A stretch of 64,000 nucleotides of DNA from Tigriopus japonicus (lineage: Eukaryota > Arthropoda > Copepoda > Harpacticoida > Harpacticidae), in contig CM021312.1 of NCBI GenBank assembly GCA_010645155.1, positions 6,849,698-6,913,697 of the forward strand. Direction: 5' to 3'. Positions 44,301 through 57,035 of the stretch are shown piece by piece. How positions within the stretch are numbered: the first letter of the stretch is position 1; each line of letters opens with the position of its first letter. The notes beneath the pieces were generated by a model. That model searched no databases. It was not told the DNA's origin and worked only from the letters and a program-made list of their open reading frames with translations. The translations under genes and the position numbers were made by a program.

Positions 44301-47300
44301 ATCATGTCATGTCTCTGCATTCGCAGCTTTGGAAGTGTTACAAATCCAAACAAACTTGACACCTCCCACGATCTCCATAAATAATTGCCTCTTCCAAACA
44401 CAGTTTATCAGTGCGAGTTCCATTTTTTGTCGGCCCTTATCAAACGTTTTTTCAAGGCTCCAAGATCATCTCTGTCTCATTGGAACTAACTATCTTAAGC
44501 ATTTTTCAATTTAAAAAAAGAATGCCTCCGTACCTATGGTGGTTATGACAGTGACAGAATAGAGAAGAGCTCCACTGAAGTTCCATTGGACCGAATCCTC
44601 GGAATCGCCACCATCGTAACCTTCGGTTTTGGCCTTTCGTATCACAATTTGTTCGAATTTGTTGATCACTTCTCGGGCAGCGTGAGTCCAATTCTCACGA
44701 TAAAGTACGTTGAAGTGTTCTGAAAAGGGGGAAACACAGAATGGAACGATGATATCAGGCGAAGGAACACTTGAGGTCAAGTTTTACGCCCGTAAAAAAG
44801 TCGTCGCTTTCGATTTTCCTTTCGCACATTTTATACACGCCATGAAAACGTCAACGAAATACTGAGGGGATATTGACCCAATCTCTCGAAATTTCACATT
44901 CATCTCGTTTCTAGAAGGTTGTCTAGTCCCAAAAGCAACTCTCGGCTTTTTTGAGCTGTCGGTGTAAGTTGGATTAGTGACTGAATTACGATCAAGCGCA
45001 TCTTTTAGTTTTCGTATAATACCCCTTTCCAATCAGTGTCACCACGTGTGGACCATTAACAAGACTGAGCTGTCATTGAGTAAGTTGACTTAGAGCAATT
45101 GTTTGATGGATGAATTATGATCTCAAGGGTATGTTTCTTTTAGCTTCTCAAGACGGGAAAACTCCTTCATTCACTGGGCAGGTCGGTCGATGGGCCAAAG
45201 AAAGTACACAACTTTTACGATATTTGAAAGTCAGCCAGACTTGAAAGAGTGCAAGCGAAAAACCTCGCTCAATGCTCATCCATAACGACTACCTATTGAA
45301 TAGTTGGCATGGCCTCAGGAATCGGCCTTTCTCATACGATGCTTGACATATTTCATGTCTTACAATTGATAGTCGCCGTCCTGCGAGCCTCTGACATTGT
45401 CTCAATTGGGCTTGCAATGCTTGAAGTAGTAGTAGTAACAACACTGTAGGTACTAGAAGTGACCAAGAGCGAGCAGATCGCTTTCGATGTTTTCCTCATG
45501 CGAAAGGTATTTTCATGACTCGAATTGTACTGTAGGTGTCGACAGCAGACATTCCTAGGCCTTTGTCCGTGCTCTGGGGACGAAAAATTGCGATTCGAAC
45601 AGCCTCTGGTTAGCATCCGTGGTTCATGTTTGATGATGAGTTAATTCGAATTCTTTCCAAGTGACCACTTTATGTGGTACGCAATGACTTTCGAATGTCA
45701 TGAGAGCATTCTTGCCCATGAAAAAATGTTTTGAAAGGGGTACAATAATGGGTGTCGTTTGCTTGGAAATCGGGCGTGGATTGACAATTGCCTTCTGATC
45801 GGTTGATTAGAGTCAAAAAAGAAGCCCTGTTTTGAGGGTCAATCACTCTTGAAGAGCTCTTTAAAGAGAAGCGTCTGAGGGGACAAACAACTTGGAAAGT
45901 GTCATATTTCTTGCTAGCGCTTTTTGTTGATGTTCGTTCCTGGTCGAAGTGAAAAATATACTTTGCCCAAAGCTCCAGTCGTTTTTTATTGTCCCAGCAA
46001 AAATGATGACAAAAGAGTTAGTGTGGAAACTCTTGGAAACATGTCGAGAAGACAACTCATTTCCGTTTGTCCAACAACGAGCTAAGTTGGGCACATCAAC
46101 GGAAAGTCTAACTTACCTCACTTGATTGAGATTTTCCCGCCTCAGGTGACACCTTTTTCACCGATGAACCTGCCCAACGTCACACAAGCACACAATAGTA
46201 GTCTTTTATTCACAGAATTGACGTCGAAGCAAGTAAAAAGCGGCCTTCAGGACGGGGCGAAATTTGGGAGAGAAAAAGCATTTCACATTCTAGGATTGAA
46301 TTGCAGTAATAAAAGAGCATCTTTTTGCTTTCAAGTCAGACTCCTAGATATGGAAAGCTACCCTGAAGTGTGTAAAACGAATTCAGCAGAACCTAGATAA
46401 AACCAAGGGGTCTCTTGGTGAGAGAGATTCACTCCGAGTTTCAACCGAGCGAGACCGAAATATCTCGATGCCTCAAAACAATGAGACTTCCTTCGCGAGT
46501 CTTTTGAAGAGGAGAGCTCCATTGAGCCTCGTTCTTCTTTGTCTTTCGTCCCATTGACAAGCATTTAGAAACCTACAACTATTGTACTATTGTAGTACCA
46601 CTAGTAACACGAACAATGTTAATGACCCGAAAACCTATTAACATGAATTGTGAGGATATACGGTTTGAGTTGAATTAGTTTATTGGACGGTTATGAATGA
46701 TCAATCAATGAGTGAGTGAGTGAGTGGAGTTAGCGAACTTATGCACGCACACCTGAGGTCTTACCCTGTCCTTCATGATCATTGATGGGCCTCAACATTG
46801 CATGCATTTGGTCACTGTCGAAATTCTCAGTGATGCTTAAACAAACAGTGGCTGTTCTTTCGTTATTAATCACACAAGTCAATGTTGAACACGGCGGAGT
46901 GTTCAAAATCCGTTGCGGCAATATCAGCTGACCACTCACGTCAGCGTTTATAACAGTGGAGAAACTGTCTCTCCGGGAATTTATCACAGATTTCTCATCT
47001 GACTCAGACTTGGATGATAATGATGGCCTCATTCGATATGTCGTCGAGAGAGCTCGCTTGGGTCTCATGAATTCTGGAGCACTATTTGTCGGTCTACTCG
47101 TTGGTCTTGGTGCTTTTGGATTGGATGACGACGAAGGATGGAAGCTGTCCTCATCCTTGATGAACGTGAAGAAGAAATGGAAGAAATATTCGTAAAGTGA
47201 GACCTCGTCCAATTCTGGCTCAGCACCCTTCGTGTGGTTCCAAAAATCCTCAGGCTGCTCAATACTTGTACTGGTCTCGGTGGTTGAATGGCTTTGGGAA

Positions 47301-50300
47301 TCCGAGTTGTCCAAAGATGGAGTCTTAATGGTGGTGGTGGTAGTGGATTCCGGGAAAAAGAAATGTGGGAATAAGGTAGAGGATTCTTGGTTCTGGTTGG
47401 TTTCCGTGGTGGTTCGCTCCACTCGAATGTAAGGAGGTGTCGAGTAGTCGATGGATGGAGCATTGTTATAATTGGTGGATCGAACCGAATCGAACTGCCA
47501 GAGGGTACAAGGACTGTCCTTCATCTCATATGAGCAGACCTCGTCGCACACGGACGAACTGAACTTGTGGTCTTTACAATACTGATAGCATTTGTCCAGA
47601 GACAAATGCACGTTATCACCTCTATATTTTTTTATCACGGACATGAGGAAACGCTTGGTTTTCTTACGATTTCTATCACATTTCTTGTAGAGCCGAGTCA
47701 GCTCTTGAACCTGGTTGGTCAATCTCTCGATTCTGAGCTCTTGACGAATTACCTCATTGCGCAGTGGACCTGGAAACAAAAGAAAATAAAAACAAAATAA
47801 ATCAAAGGAAAATAAAATGAAACCCAAGGCTCCTAGAACGCAAAATAAAGAGTCTAGAAGGCAAGGAAGGTCTGCGGAAAAAATCTAGCTACCGAATGCG
47901 CATCCCGTTGAAGGTTCTCGGTTTCGGTAACTAGGTTTCCAAAATACCCTTGGAACAAAATAAAGAAGTCAAGTTATTCAGCCAACTTTGTCGAGTCAAG
48001 CTACATTAAGCAAGTGCTCAAGACAATAATCGTCCAAAGGAAAGTGCAGACAGCAACTGCCAAAGACGATTCCCTCAGTCTTTGCGAATGGAACAAGAAT
48101 GGGGAAACTTGGAACAACAAGCTCCAAGCCAGCTAATCAGATTGGAATACCCCAAACAACATGGTCCAAATCTTGGCAGCACCGGAGATTGGTGATATTT
48201 TCTTCTTCTTCTCCATGGAATAGTTCGCTTTACAAACGACAATCCTCGATAAGGGGCCAAAGACACTTTAATTCTCGTTTTATGGAAATGAGATGCAGTC
48301 TTCAATGAGAGTTCCATGTCATTATGGTTTCTCGCATTCGGTTTTAGAAATGAGGGATGCTTCGAATGCGCGGATTGGGCTTTATTAATTTCATCACATG
48401 TTTCTTTAAGTTTAACCGAAATCGAAACGTTTGTTCAAGACATCATGTGTTTTCATTTACACGTTATCTCACACTTTGCCCACCTTGGAACTCAAGACTC
48501 TTTGGCCGTGTCAATGAGAAAAATGCACGGACAAAGATGTGTGCAAAGATTTTTTTTTTGGTAAGAATGCAGGCTCCTCTGTCTTGACAACGAAATCTGG
48601 ACGGGAACAATTGAGATTTCCCTCCTGTTTTGTAATCAATCTAAAAAGGGAATGTTGATCCAACTCCCAAGATCTTGTTAATTGATCATTTTCTCACATA
48701 TGTCCTTCTCTTAATGTCTGTTCCGCACATGTATTGAGACACTGCCCATTCCTTCAAAACATGTCATCATTTTCAGCCAAGCTCCTTCTCTCATAAAAGG
48801 TCATACTATGCAGGATGCGTAGGACTTCACTTTGAGGTCCCAACATACATTGGGACAAGAACTCGTCAATTGATGCGGGTTCCAAGGTCGAGTTTGCCAG
48901 AAATTACTCGAAAATTGAATCGCCATGTAAACAAGATCTCACAACAAGACAGGGTGAAGTTCTCCAGTGGATCTTTAGCCTTCTTGATGTACCTCTGTCT
49001 TTTACTCTGGCCAGAAAGTTCAAAAAACACTACGTGAAGGTGAAGTGATGACTCCCTAAGTTGGAGTGTATACATACATACACATCCAGACATCGCTTGG
49101 AACAACCCCAGAGATCTCTCACTCACTGGGAACCTCATTCATTTCAATTCCCATCTGGGAAATATCGCACATTTTTAATCTAAATTACCTTATCCAGATC
49201 AAAAAAAAAGAGTGATCGATAATCTGTCAGGATGGAGATTTATTGACCTCAATCCCTTGAGAAGACACACTAGTGACACTATCATAAGTGGAATCGATAG
49301 GAAGTATTTAGATTAACTGCATGCGTGTGTCCTAATGAAAACGGTGACGTCTTTGATGCCTAATGAAGTTTCACATGACAACAAGGAGCAAGTGATACTT
49401 AAAGATCAAAAGAAGAAATAAAATAGAAGTGCTACCTTATCCTACTGATAATTTCCGTTACAAAATGCTGATAAAATGTTATGAAAGCTCAAGCAAAAAA
49501 AAGAAATAAGAACAGTTGGCGTTGCGATGTTCTTTTCGGTTCCATCAGACAATTTCATACCACAACTTTCCAAATCTAGCTTTATCATCAGATTGTCTAA
49601 TAGCAATCAAGTTTGCGACTCTGAATGTTTGTATGTCAGTGCAGATGAAATGGCCAATTTAAGCTCAAGAAGACAAAACTGGATGACATGTGCGGGTTCA
49701 ATAAAGCGCTGATAGGAAATTCTTTACGAAATACGGTAAGGTATTAGAACATGGATATCTGTAACTGGAGAATGGGATATGACTTTGGGCGAAGGGCACT
49801 TTTATTGGACGAATTAGGAAACCTTAAATAAGGAAGAGAATATCTGTTGCGGGTCTCACTGATTAGAAATACTCTTTGAGTGAAGTCTTGGAACACCACT
49901 GAACCTGCATTGTCGATTTCGAACATCGTGTTCTTTTAACTCATACCCATTTTTATCAACATTTAGTTCCCTTTGCTTTGACGACCAGAGCCTATGCGCT
50001 GTACCTTTATTTATCATTATCTACATGTACGTACAAATTGAATGGACCATTTCAAGTTGTTTTTGCAAAAAAAATATGTAAGATCCAGATATCGTTTTGT
50101 TGATGCTCGTGTTTTTCGATTGTTTCAAAAGTTTTTCAAAACGACAATTCTCAGACAAGAAAACAGACATGGTTCCTTCTAAGTACCAAACGATCGCTGT
50201 CATATTTAGTTGCCAGAAGCGCTTTGCAATGTTCCAGAGATTTCATTACTTTTTCTGCTCACCGGAAAATGGGAGAAAGAGGACGAATGAGTGGACAATT

Positions 50301-52056
50301 GAGTTTAGTGGGCCCATTTGTCTGCAATATTTATGCTCCAAGCATTCCTACAAAATAGGGAGAAATGAAAAGTGAGACGAGGTTCACTTTTCAATCACGT
50401 CTTTGCATGATGTCTGCCCACAATCTAGGCACGAGTCAGAGTTAATGAACATGGGACAAAGCCATCTGAAAGTCGTGTTGTGTTGTTCTTACGATAGCCC
50501 TGACATTCGGGCACTAAAGTTGGACCAGGAACATTTTTGCACACACACAATCATTTCACGGGGATGAACAATGACTTGCTGACTGATAATGGTGGCCTAG
50601 ATAGAATTGAACTGTATTCTAGAAGATTTTGCCAGGAAGTCCGTGCGATTTTTTTGCACATTATTTCACACAAGAATACAAATGCACTTGGTCAAGTAAT
50701 TGCCTGTCAATGCTGACTTCAATGCGAGAATGTGACCCCTCAAACAATAGAATTTTCTCTCTGTCCAGGTCAGGTTCTCAAGGGGCAATCAAAATCACTC
50801 GAGTCAACGAAACTTATGAGGAAAATAATGAAACACAAACAAAACTTCGAGCTCATTTTTGCGTTAAATGTTGATCCCTTGCTTTGTGTTCCAGATCGCC
50901 GACACGTGGACCCTCTTCAGAACACTCGACTCGTTATATGAAAGATACCTTCAATATGTGTATGTTTTGTATGTTCAATCCTTTGATTGATGGTGATGTC
51001 GAAAATATGCGCGAGGGCAAAAATAGGCACTCGCTATAAATATCCCATTTCGAGCTGTTTGGGGCGAAGTGGTTACCAAAGAAAAAACCCACTTTGCCCC
51101 TGAGAGTCCCACGGACATCTGATTATGAGCACATGTGTGGATATTCGTTGTTTGGCTCGTAATTCCCTCTGAATGGGTCAATAAATAGTAGTTGTTCTTT
51201 TGCGGTCGTTCAAATTAGTTTCCAAATTGTTTGGGATTTACCGCCTTGTTTTTGCAATCGTGAAAATCTCTCGAGCCATTTAGTCCTGGGTTTAAGAGTC
51301 ACACTCGTTAAGGTGATCCTCAGGCTCGCAAATGTTTTGTACTGCATTTGGACTTAAATCACTTAAGCACCCAAGTCTCTTTTGATTATTTGCAGGATGA
51401 AAGGTATTGCATTTGAATGACGTCATTGTTGGAGCGCGTTTAGTCCAGATTCACTTGTTCCGTTGCCGAAAGTCATGGGACAAACGTTGATGAATTGAAA
51501 TGGGACAGGAAAATGACAGTCTTAGCTCTCAAATCGTGTTACAATCAACACAAACAGACGACACATTGATAGTGCATGATTTAGCACTTGTCCAATGTAA
51601 GATTGGGATGTCGCAATTACAGAAATTCCTGCCGGGATCGAAGGGATGAAAGATTCAACAAACATCACACCGTATCCTACCTGTGATGTTGTAGAGTTGA
51701 TCCAGAGTGTTTTTCTTCGTGTCTTGGACCGTTTCCCTCGTTTTCAGCTCGTTGGCCTTTTCCAAGTAAACAAAGATAAACGCGCCCATGATGGCATAGC
51801 CAACCACTAAAGCACAAAGTCCCACGTGTGAGAACAACTGAGCGAAGAACATCTTCATGAAGGATTTGGCTTTGGCCGCCGTGCATTTCTCGCCACGCCC
51901 ACGGGAGCCACAGCATCCCGTTTCACGAGTGTCTGTTCCCTGTTGGGTTTCGTTGCCGGCCATGACGGAGTTTATAGTGGTCACGTAGCCCGAAGTGGAA
52001 CCATAATCGTATGAATGCTGTCGAAACAGGTCTTTGTTGTACATGGAGGAAGCCAT
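41324..52056 (-). CDS. two-pore-domain potassium (K2P/KCNK) channel with long M2-M3 loop
   Basis: K2P channels carry background potassium current in the plasma membrane; two subunits form one pore. Exons on the minus strand: 52056-51681, 44719-44534 and 42789-41324, both joins in phase 1, giving 675 residues. M1 is at about residues 76-97 (GLCALVVGYAIMGAFIFVYL). The extracellular cap helix region has YRENWTHAA. Pore 1 is GALLYSVTVITTIGYGNI, with GYG split by intron 2. M2 follows (TMIYAIFGMPLFLMW). A loop of about 325 residues, rich in Ser, Pro and charge, precedes M3 (TFVGGYIFLGAGIFSAW), pore 2 (FITLTTIGFGDFVPG) and M4. The tail is short, with a DDDDDD run and LVSA. The large cytosolic M2-M3 loop and short C terminus are the layout of TRESK (KCNK18)-type channels. 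Intron 1 (6961 bases) contains another coding block; intron 2 contains a MITE. Confidence 0.92.
43484..44046. mobile_element. MITE copy 2, ACACGGTGT ends, inside K2P intron 2
   Basis: This starts ACACGGTGTTTTTTTGAG and ends with the inverted AACACCGTGT, 563 bp. The left arm (TTTTGAGACCACTTTTGCG, then GAACGCAATGCAGAAC, then TAGGTCACATGCAAAAAC) reappears inverted in the right arm, so the terminal repeats exceed 100 bp. It is homologous along its length to 36335-36900 in the same orientation. Confidence 0.78.
46739..47769 (-). CDS. terminal exon of an unrecognised Ser/Thr-rich protein, nested in K2P intron 1
   Basis: The family is not recognised. An open frame of about 343 codons runs from a strong acceptor (pyrimidine tract then CAG at 47770) to a stop at 46739. 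It begins with a predicted coiled coil (NEVIRQELRIERLTNQVQEL), then a basic stretch (RNRKKTKRF) and a six-Cys block (DKCYQYCKDHKFSSSVC, CSYEMKDSPC). A long Thr/Ser/Pro-rich region and a hydrophobic stretch (SLYEYFFHFFFTF) follow, then basic PKRALSTTYRMRP and a Cys pair near the end. The acceptor needs a phase-1 upstream exon. I did not find a convincing one in 47800-51600, but the K2P first exon ends in phase 1 and would splice in frame. It is either a separate nested gene or an alternative last exon of the channel gene. Confidence 0.5.
47770..51680. other. K2P intron 1, upstream part, no gene recognised
   Basis: No domain-bearing frame is seen. A weak candidate exon on the minus strand at about 47890-47930 has a plausible GTAGCT donor but a poor acceptor. 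The 2.0 kb between 44720 and 46738 likewise shows no gene. Confidence 0.35.
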
Positions 52057-54985
52057 CGTGACAGATTCCTCGATTGCGTCTCGGGGAAAGAGTAGTCAAC
52101 AAGTCTTTGGTTTGAAATCGAATCGTGGCAAGATCTCGCCGCCCTTGCCCTTGGTCCACTTCTAAATCTACCCCCTGACAACCCCCAAAGGGGTCCCCGA
52201 TCCTCCATAATGGCAACAACCTCTTTGCGCCTCATTTGCTTTAATGGGGGTAAAGGACAGAGAAGAACATCCTAAGGCAAGAATGAGATGTGTTGAAGGA
52301 TTAACTGCCAAGTGAAAACCGAGGAGGGATGAGGGGACAAGCAGAGGAGTGGAGGAGCGCCCCTCCTGCACTCGTGAAGGCACATTTGTAACTGAAAGCA
52401 TCTTGGAGCGGAATCCTTTTTAAAGATTATCACATTATCATTAACGCCTGCCCAAGTCAGTCGAGAACGCAACGAGGACCGATGTAGACACGAGTTCCCA
52501 TCTTTTACTTGATGTTGGGAACCACCATCACCACCAACACCAACACCACCACCACCATCCTCATAATCATCGTCGTCGTGCTCATGGGATGAAGCGGGGG
52601 ACGAAGGGTGCCCTCATGAGCGAGTTCCAGCCAAAACGTTGGTGTACAAGAAAAAGCCGAACAACTCATCTCTGCATACTCTGTGCCCTCTCTGGGCCTG
52701 TGGAATAGATAAAAACGAGCCAGAGGAAGGCCCAGTATGTTGGGATGGCACACACTCGCTAGCTAGTCAGCCAGCCAGTCAGTCAGTTAGTCAAAAGACA
52801 TCACAGCGACGGAAGTCCAGATGACGAAATCTGACAATGCCACTCCGAAAGAGATCTTCTTTTCTCTCTTTCCTTGGCTTGGAACTCGATGTTTTTCGTT
52901 CCTTAGATTCTCGCTCCACGAGCGAACGAGTTAGGGTTCCATCCAAAGGCTGGCCCAGAAGCAGTTTTGGCTGAGAGAACTCGGAGCCGAGTAATGGCAC
53001 ACTGGGTGTTACGAGTTGAAACTCAAGGGATTTCTTGGTTGTAATGAAATCTCAATGACCCGTACCAAGGACCCCGACTGTTTCGTGATGTGTTCCACTC
53101 GTCTCGTTCCTTTCTGTGGGGAACCTGACACTTTGTTCCCACTGACTATCGCACTCACACTGCAATCTCAAGGGTTATTCTTGTTTGGGGATGTGCTCTT
53201 TAGCGAGATGATCGGATCGGGCATCTATGAACGTAGACCCCGTGAAAGTACTTGCTTGGACCTCAAAGCGTTTGTCCCTATCCCCAAATCAGATTTCCTT
53301 CGTCCGAGCTTTGCTTTGCACTCGCGTCGCAAACCGTAAATTGGGGCACACCAGACCCACGGAACATTTCATAGATGCGAACAGATGAGAGAAGAGATCA
53401 AAATCACAGCCTCGCAAGCCTCCTCCCACTCGTAGTCATCATGATGGTGTGGGTGGATGTTAAATAGACAAACTTCGAGGAGCATGGGCCAAATAAATCG
53501 CTGATCTTTCTTGGGGTACAGGGACAGAGACAGAGAGAGGGAAGAGATCAGTTTACAAAATGTTGTTGGGTTTTTCTTCCCGATGCTCCATTGAGTGGAG
53601 CAATCGCAGGAAACAACCGACCTAACGACATCATCGACTTTCCAACCCGTCAACAATGAGCGGATGATGACGATAATGACGACATGCTTTATTTCATTGA
53701 CTGTTTGGGAGTATTCCGCTCAATAGAAAGACACTGTCAACAACCTCCATCCACCATTACTTCCCAAAGGAAGTCGATCACGAAATTTGACACTTGTAGG
53801 ATATTGGTCCCAATTAGTTTGTAGTAATTGGGATGAGTTGTAACTAGTAATTGTTACTCAATTGGTATTACGTACTTCAAAGAAATAAAAAAATAACGAG
53901 AAGAAAAGATATGGGAATCATGGTGTTGATTAAAATTGGTAGAAAATAGTGATGGGCCGAGAGGGGGGTTTAACCGAAACCCAAAGCTTGTTTCTTTGAA
54001 TAGGATTTGAGTTGCATTATCATAATTAAGAGTCAACTATAGCTGGAGTTTAATTATGTTTGTAAGTTAGAATTAATTCTAAAGTAGTGTAGATACTTAT
54101 TATGGGTTAAAATAAGGCGAGTTTTTCAGTCAAAAACGTGTTTTCAAATATTGTTGTGATAAGTGATAATCTGCATAACTTTACTAAATTACCCTTTAAG
54201 GCGTCTTGTGCCAAAGATAGGTTTCATGGTCAGATTTCAAGGGAAAAAAGTACAATCGTGTGCACATTTATAATTTTGTCCCGACTGACTTTGTTTCGTG
54301 AAAAGTACAAGAACTCGGCAAGATAATTGATGTTGTTTGTTCTCGTACTTTTTCGGAGAGTGTCATGTTCTGTCACTGAAAAACGAATTCAAGCAAAAAT
54401 TGACCATGATCGACGCTGCCAAAGGACAATTTTCGAGCACTTAAACGTGCTTCCTCCGAAAACTCTAATGCTCCGATAATCCTTCAGATAATACATGAAC
54501 CTAGGGTTATTTTTCTTCTTGTTATGCACACACACACAGGTTTTGATGAGATCGCTATTCGAACTTCTAAAGTCACGCACCTTCTCATAGGAGTAGGTTT
54601 TGAATTTCAAAATTCATGGTCGTGACTTGCTAAACAATATTGATGGTTGATTGATTGATCATTGGAAGTTCAACTAAAAAAGAATTGCTCATTTCTGTCT
54701 CGGTCATTTTCAACTCATCATTTTCATTTTTGCAAGCTGTTTTTGCAACTTAGTCAATTCAGACTGCACCAACCATTAATGGAAGAGGAAGATGACAGCT
54801 TGTCTCTTATCCAATAATCTATTGCGCTCAAATGAGACTCAAGTTTAGTGGCAAAGCCAAAAGTTTTGCTGGTTCTGAGAGATAGCAAAATCTAATTGAA
54901 TTTTATTTTAACAATTTTTTTTTTCATTGTCTTGGTGCTGTGATGTGTTTCTGAGTTTTCATTCAAAAGATACTTATGTTTAGAG
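52057..54985. other. upstream of the K2P gene, no gene recognised
   Basis: A CACCAC-type simple repeat lies at about 52525-52560, and an AGTCAGCC-type run near 52765-52790. A TAGTGATGGGC word at about 53946 resembles the hAT-like termini seen at 321 and 13988, but no partner end was found. The stretch should include the channel promoter and 5' UTR. Confidence 0.35.
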
Positions 54986-55099
54986 TACAGAGTGGGGCAG
55001 CAATATTGACAATTAATTTGAAACATTCGTTGCTCCAAGAATTAGGACAAAAGGACTAGTTATATGCAATTTTGTTGAATTGAACATATTTCATTAAAT

Positions 55100-56294
55100 T
55101 TACTCAATATGGCCGCCCTCAGCCTTGATGACATCATTTGGGCGGCGGTTAAAGGTGGAACAGGCCTTGGAGACCTCAGCTGAGCTGAAGGTGGCAATGT
55201 TTTTCTTTAACAATGACTTTCAAGAGCCCAAGCTGTTGTGAGGCTTCTTGTTAACCTTCCTTTGCAACTCTGACTACAATTAGAAGTCACATGGGTTGAA
55301 GTTTGGGTTGTTGGCAGGTCATTCATTGGGTTTGATGAAAACATTGAATTTGTTGTTGAGGAAGTTTTTTGGAGACATGGGGTGGTACTGAGTCTTGGAT
55401 CCACATGAACTTTTGAAATGGGGAATACTGGGCGGCCAGCCATGACAAAACTACCTCAACCAGGAGCCCCTAGTACATGTTGTCCATGCTCACCCTGACA
55501 TCAGATGGAAAGATGTGGGCAAGCATCACTTTCCTGTTGCTAGGGGCAAGGCCAAATAACATGATTTTGGCTGGCTTCTTGGTCCTCATGACTGGGGGGA
55601 CCAAGGCTGGGTCCACAGCCAACCGCAAGTCATTTTTGGGTTTGTAAGCCCTGTCCATTGAAAATGGACTTGTTGGAAAAAGTCTGACCACTCCCAGATT
55701 TGACTGGCACTTTTGACGCAGAATGCACGCCCTCTTTAGTCTGGTGGCTTTCATATTTGTTGTAAGGGGGTGTTGCTTACCTTTGACATAGGGCTTCAGT
55801 TGATAGTCCTCCTTGACCACCTTCCTCGCCGTCCTCTTGCTCAATGACTGCCTTGAGGCCAGCATGTCCATGAAGAGACCCAGGTTTACCACAATTGACC
55901 TCTTGAGGCCAGCTAAGAAGGTTGGAGTTTGTTTGTTTGATCTTGGGATCACCAAAAGCCTTGTGTTCAATACCTTTGCTGACTTTCAATCTCTTTACCA
56001 CCCTGTAGATCAGGGGTGGGCAACTGGCGTGCCACGGCCCACATGGGGGCCCAATTGTGGTGTTTGATGGACCTAGGAGCTATGGGGAAAGTCTAAAATA
56101 GTGGGCCAGCAAGACAAACCTAGTACTGTACTCTTGGGCCCAAAGCTCTTTGATCAGTAATTTGTGGGCCCCTGAACCTACCAACAGCTGTTTGGTGGGC
56201 CGCTGAAAACCTTTACACAAATTTACACACCTTAACCCAAAAGTGGTTGGGAACCCCTGCTGTAGACAGTCTTGGAGAGGCAATTTGTTGTCAT
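55100..56294 (-). pseudogene. mariner-like transposase, inactivated
   Basis: Recognisable family parts in order are an N-terminal helix-turn-helix region, AKIMLFGLAPSNRKVM and HIFPSDVRVSMDNMY, a catalytic-Asp motif (WIQDSVPPHVSKK), PANNPNFNPCDF, and a C terminus like KACSTFNRRPNDVIKAEGG. It is broken by an in-frame TAG right after the MDNMY motif, by at least one frameshift before the PANNPNFNP part, by further stops, and by a hAT-type insertion near the N terminus. It cannot encode an active enzyme. Similarity resembles the D-D-D mariner/rosa-like lineages often seen in arthropods; I cannot assign the exact clade. Confidence 0.85.
56011..56259. mobile_element. hAT-type MITE inserted in the mariner element
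   Basis: The termini are CAGGGGTGGGCAA on the left and the inverse of CAGGGGTTCCCAA on the right, classic hAT ends. The flanking octamers are CTGTAGAT (56003-56010) and CTGTAGAC (56260-56267), 7 of 8 identical, which fits an 8-bp target duplication with one later mutation. The 249-bp interior has GTGGGCCC-type words and no coding capacity. It interrupts the mariner transposase frame, so it is the younger insertion. Confidence 0.8.
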
Positions 56295-56639
56295 AGTGAT
56301 GCCCTTGGCGGTGCTACCAGCCAAGTATAATGCTTGAATCATTTTACGTTTTCATTCCTAGACCTTGATTTTGTTGTTCAAGAAAAAAAAAACGTTTTTA
56401 CAACAGTTATAGAACTTCGATGGATTTTCCAGAAAAAAACAAGAAATTTGAAATCAGATCGTGCATTTAAAAGAAATAACCAATCAAAAATTATTGATAA
56501 TTCTTCTGCCCCACCCTGTAGGCGCATAAAACTTTGATGTTGGGTTTAGTGAGTTAGATGACCAACGTTACTAAGTGTTTTTAAACTGCTACTTCCAAAA
56601 GGTGTTCTACCAGTCTTATAGGTCGAAAATTTTTGAACT

Positions 56640-57035
56640 CGTTTTTTAGGTCGAAAATGTCCGATCTCGTTTTTTTAGATCGAAAATTTTCGATCTCGTT
56701 TTTTCAGATCGGAAATTTTCGATCTCGTTTTTTAGGTCGAAAAATTTCGATTTCGTTTTTTAGATCGAAAATTTTCGATCTCGTTTTTTCAGATCGGAAA
56801 TTTTCGATCTCGTTTTTTAGGTCGAAATTTTCGATCTCGTTTTTTTCAGATCGGAAATTTTCGATCTCGTTTTTTTCAGATCGGAAATTTTCGATCTCGT
56901 TTTTTAGGTCGGAAATTTTCGATCTCGTTTTTTTTTTGCAGATCGGAAATTTTCGATCTCGTTTTTTCAGATCAGAAATTTTCGATCTCGTTTTTTCAGA
57001 TCGGAAATTTTCGATCTCGTTTTCTTAGATCAAAA
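56640..57035. repeat. tandem minisatellite, 28-30 bp unit with palindromic core
   Basis: About 13 to 14 units of the form TTTTCGATCTCGTTTTTTCAGATCGGAAA repeat head to tail with small changes in T-run length. The core GATCGAAAATTTTCGATC, in several units with one G substitution, is a perfect 18-bp palindrome. Most units stay in one frame, giving a repetitive 131-residue translation (SDRKFSISFF), which I treat as non-coding. Confidence 0.9.

Larger units (their letters stand above)
54986..56520. mobile_element. degenerate mariner-type (IS630/Tc1/mariner superfamily) transposon
   Basis: The left end reads TACAGAGTGGGGCAGCAAT, and the right end is the inverse of TACAGGGTGGGGCAGAAGAA. Both ends therefore begin with the TA target typical of the superfamily. 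Between them, on the minus strand, is a broken transposase. Its total span of 1535 bp includes a later insertion of about 250 bp, so the original was about 1.28 kb, the usual size for mariner-like elements. Confidence 0.85.

Noticed and set aside
56633..57028. 131-codon frame with repeating SDRKFSISFF
   Set aside because: It is the translation of a tandem minisatellite with unit lengths close to multiples of three; no start context or homologous protein is evident.
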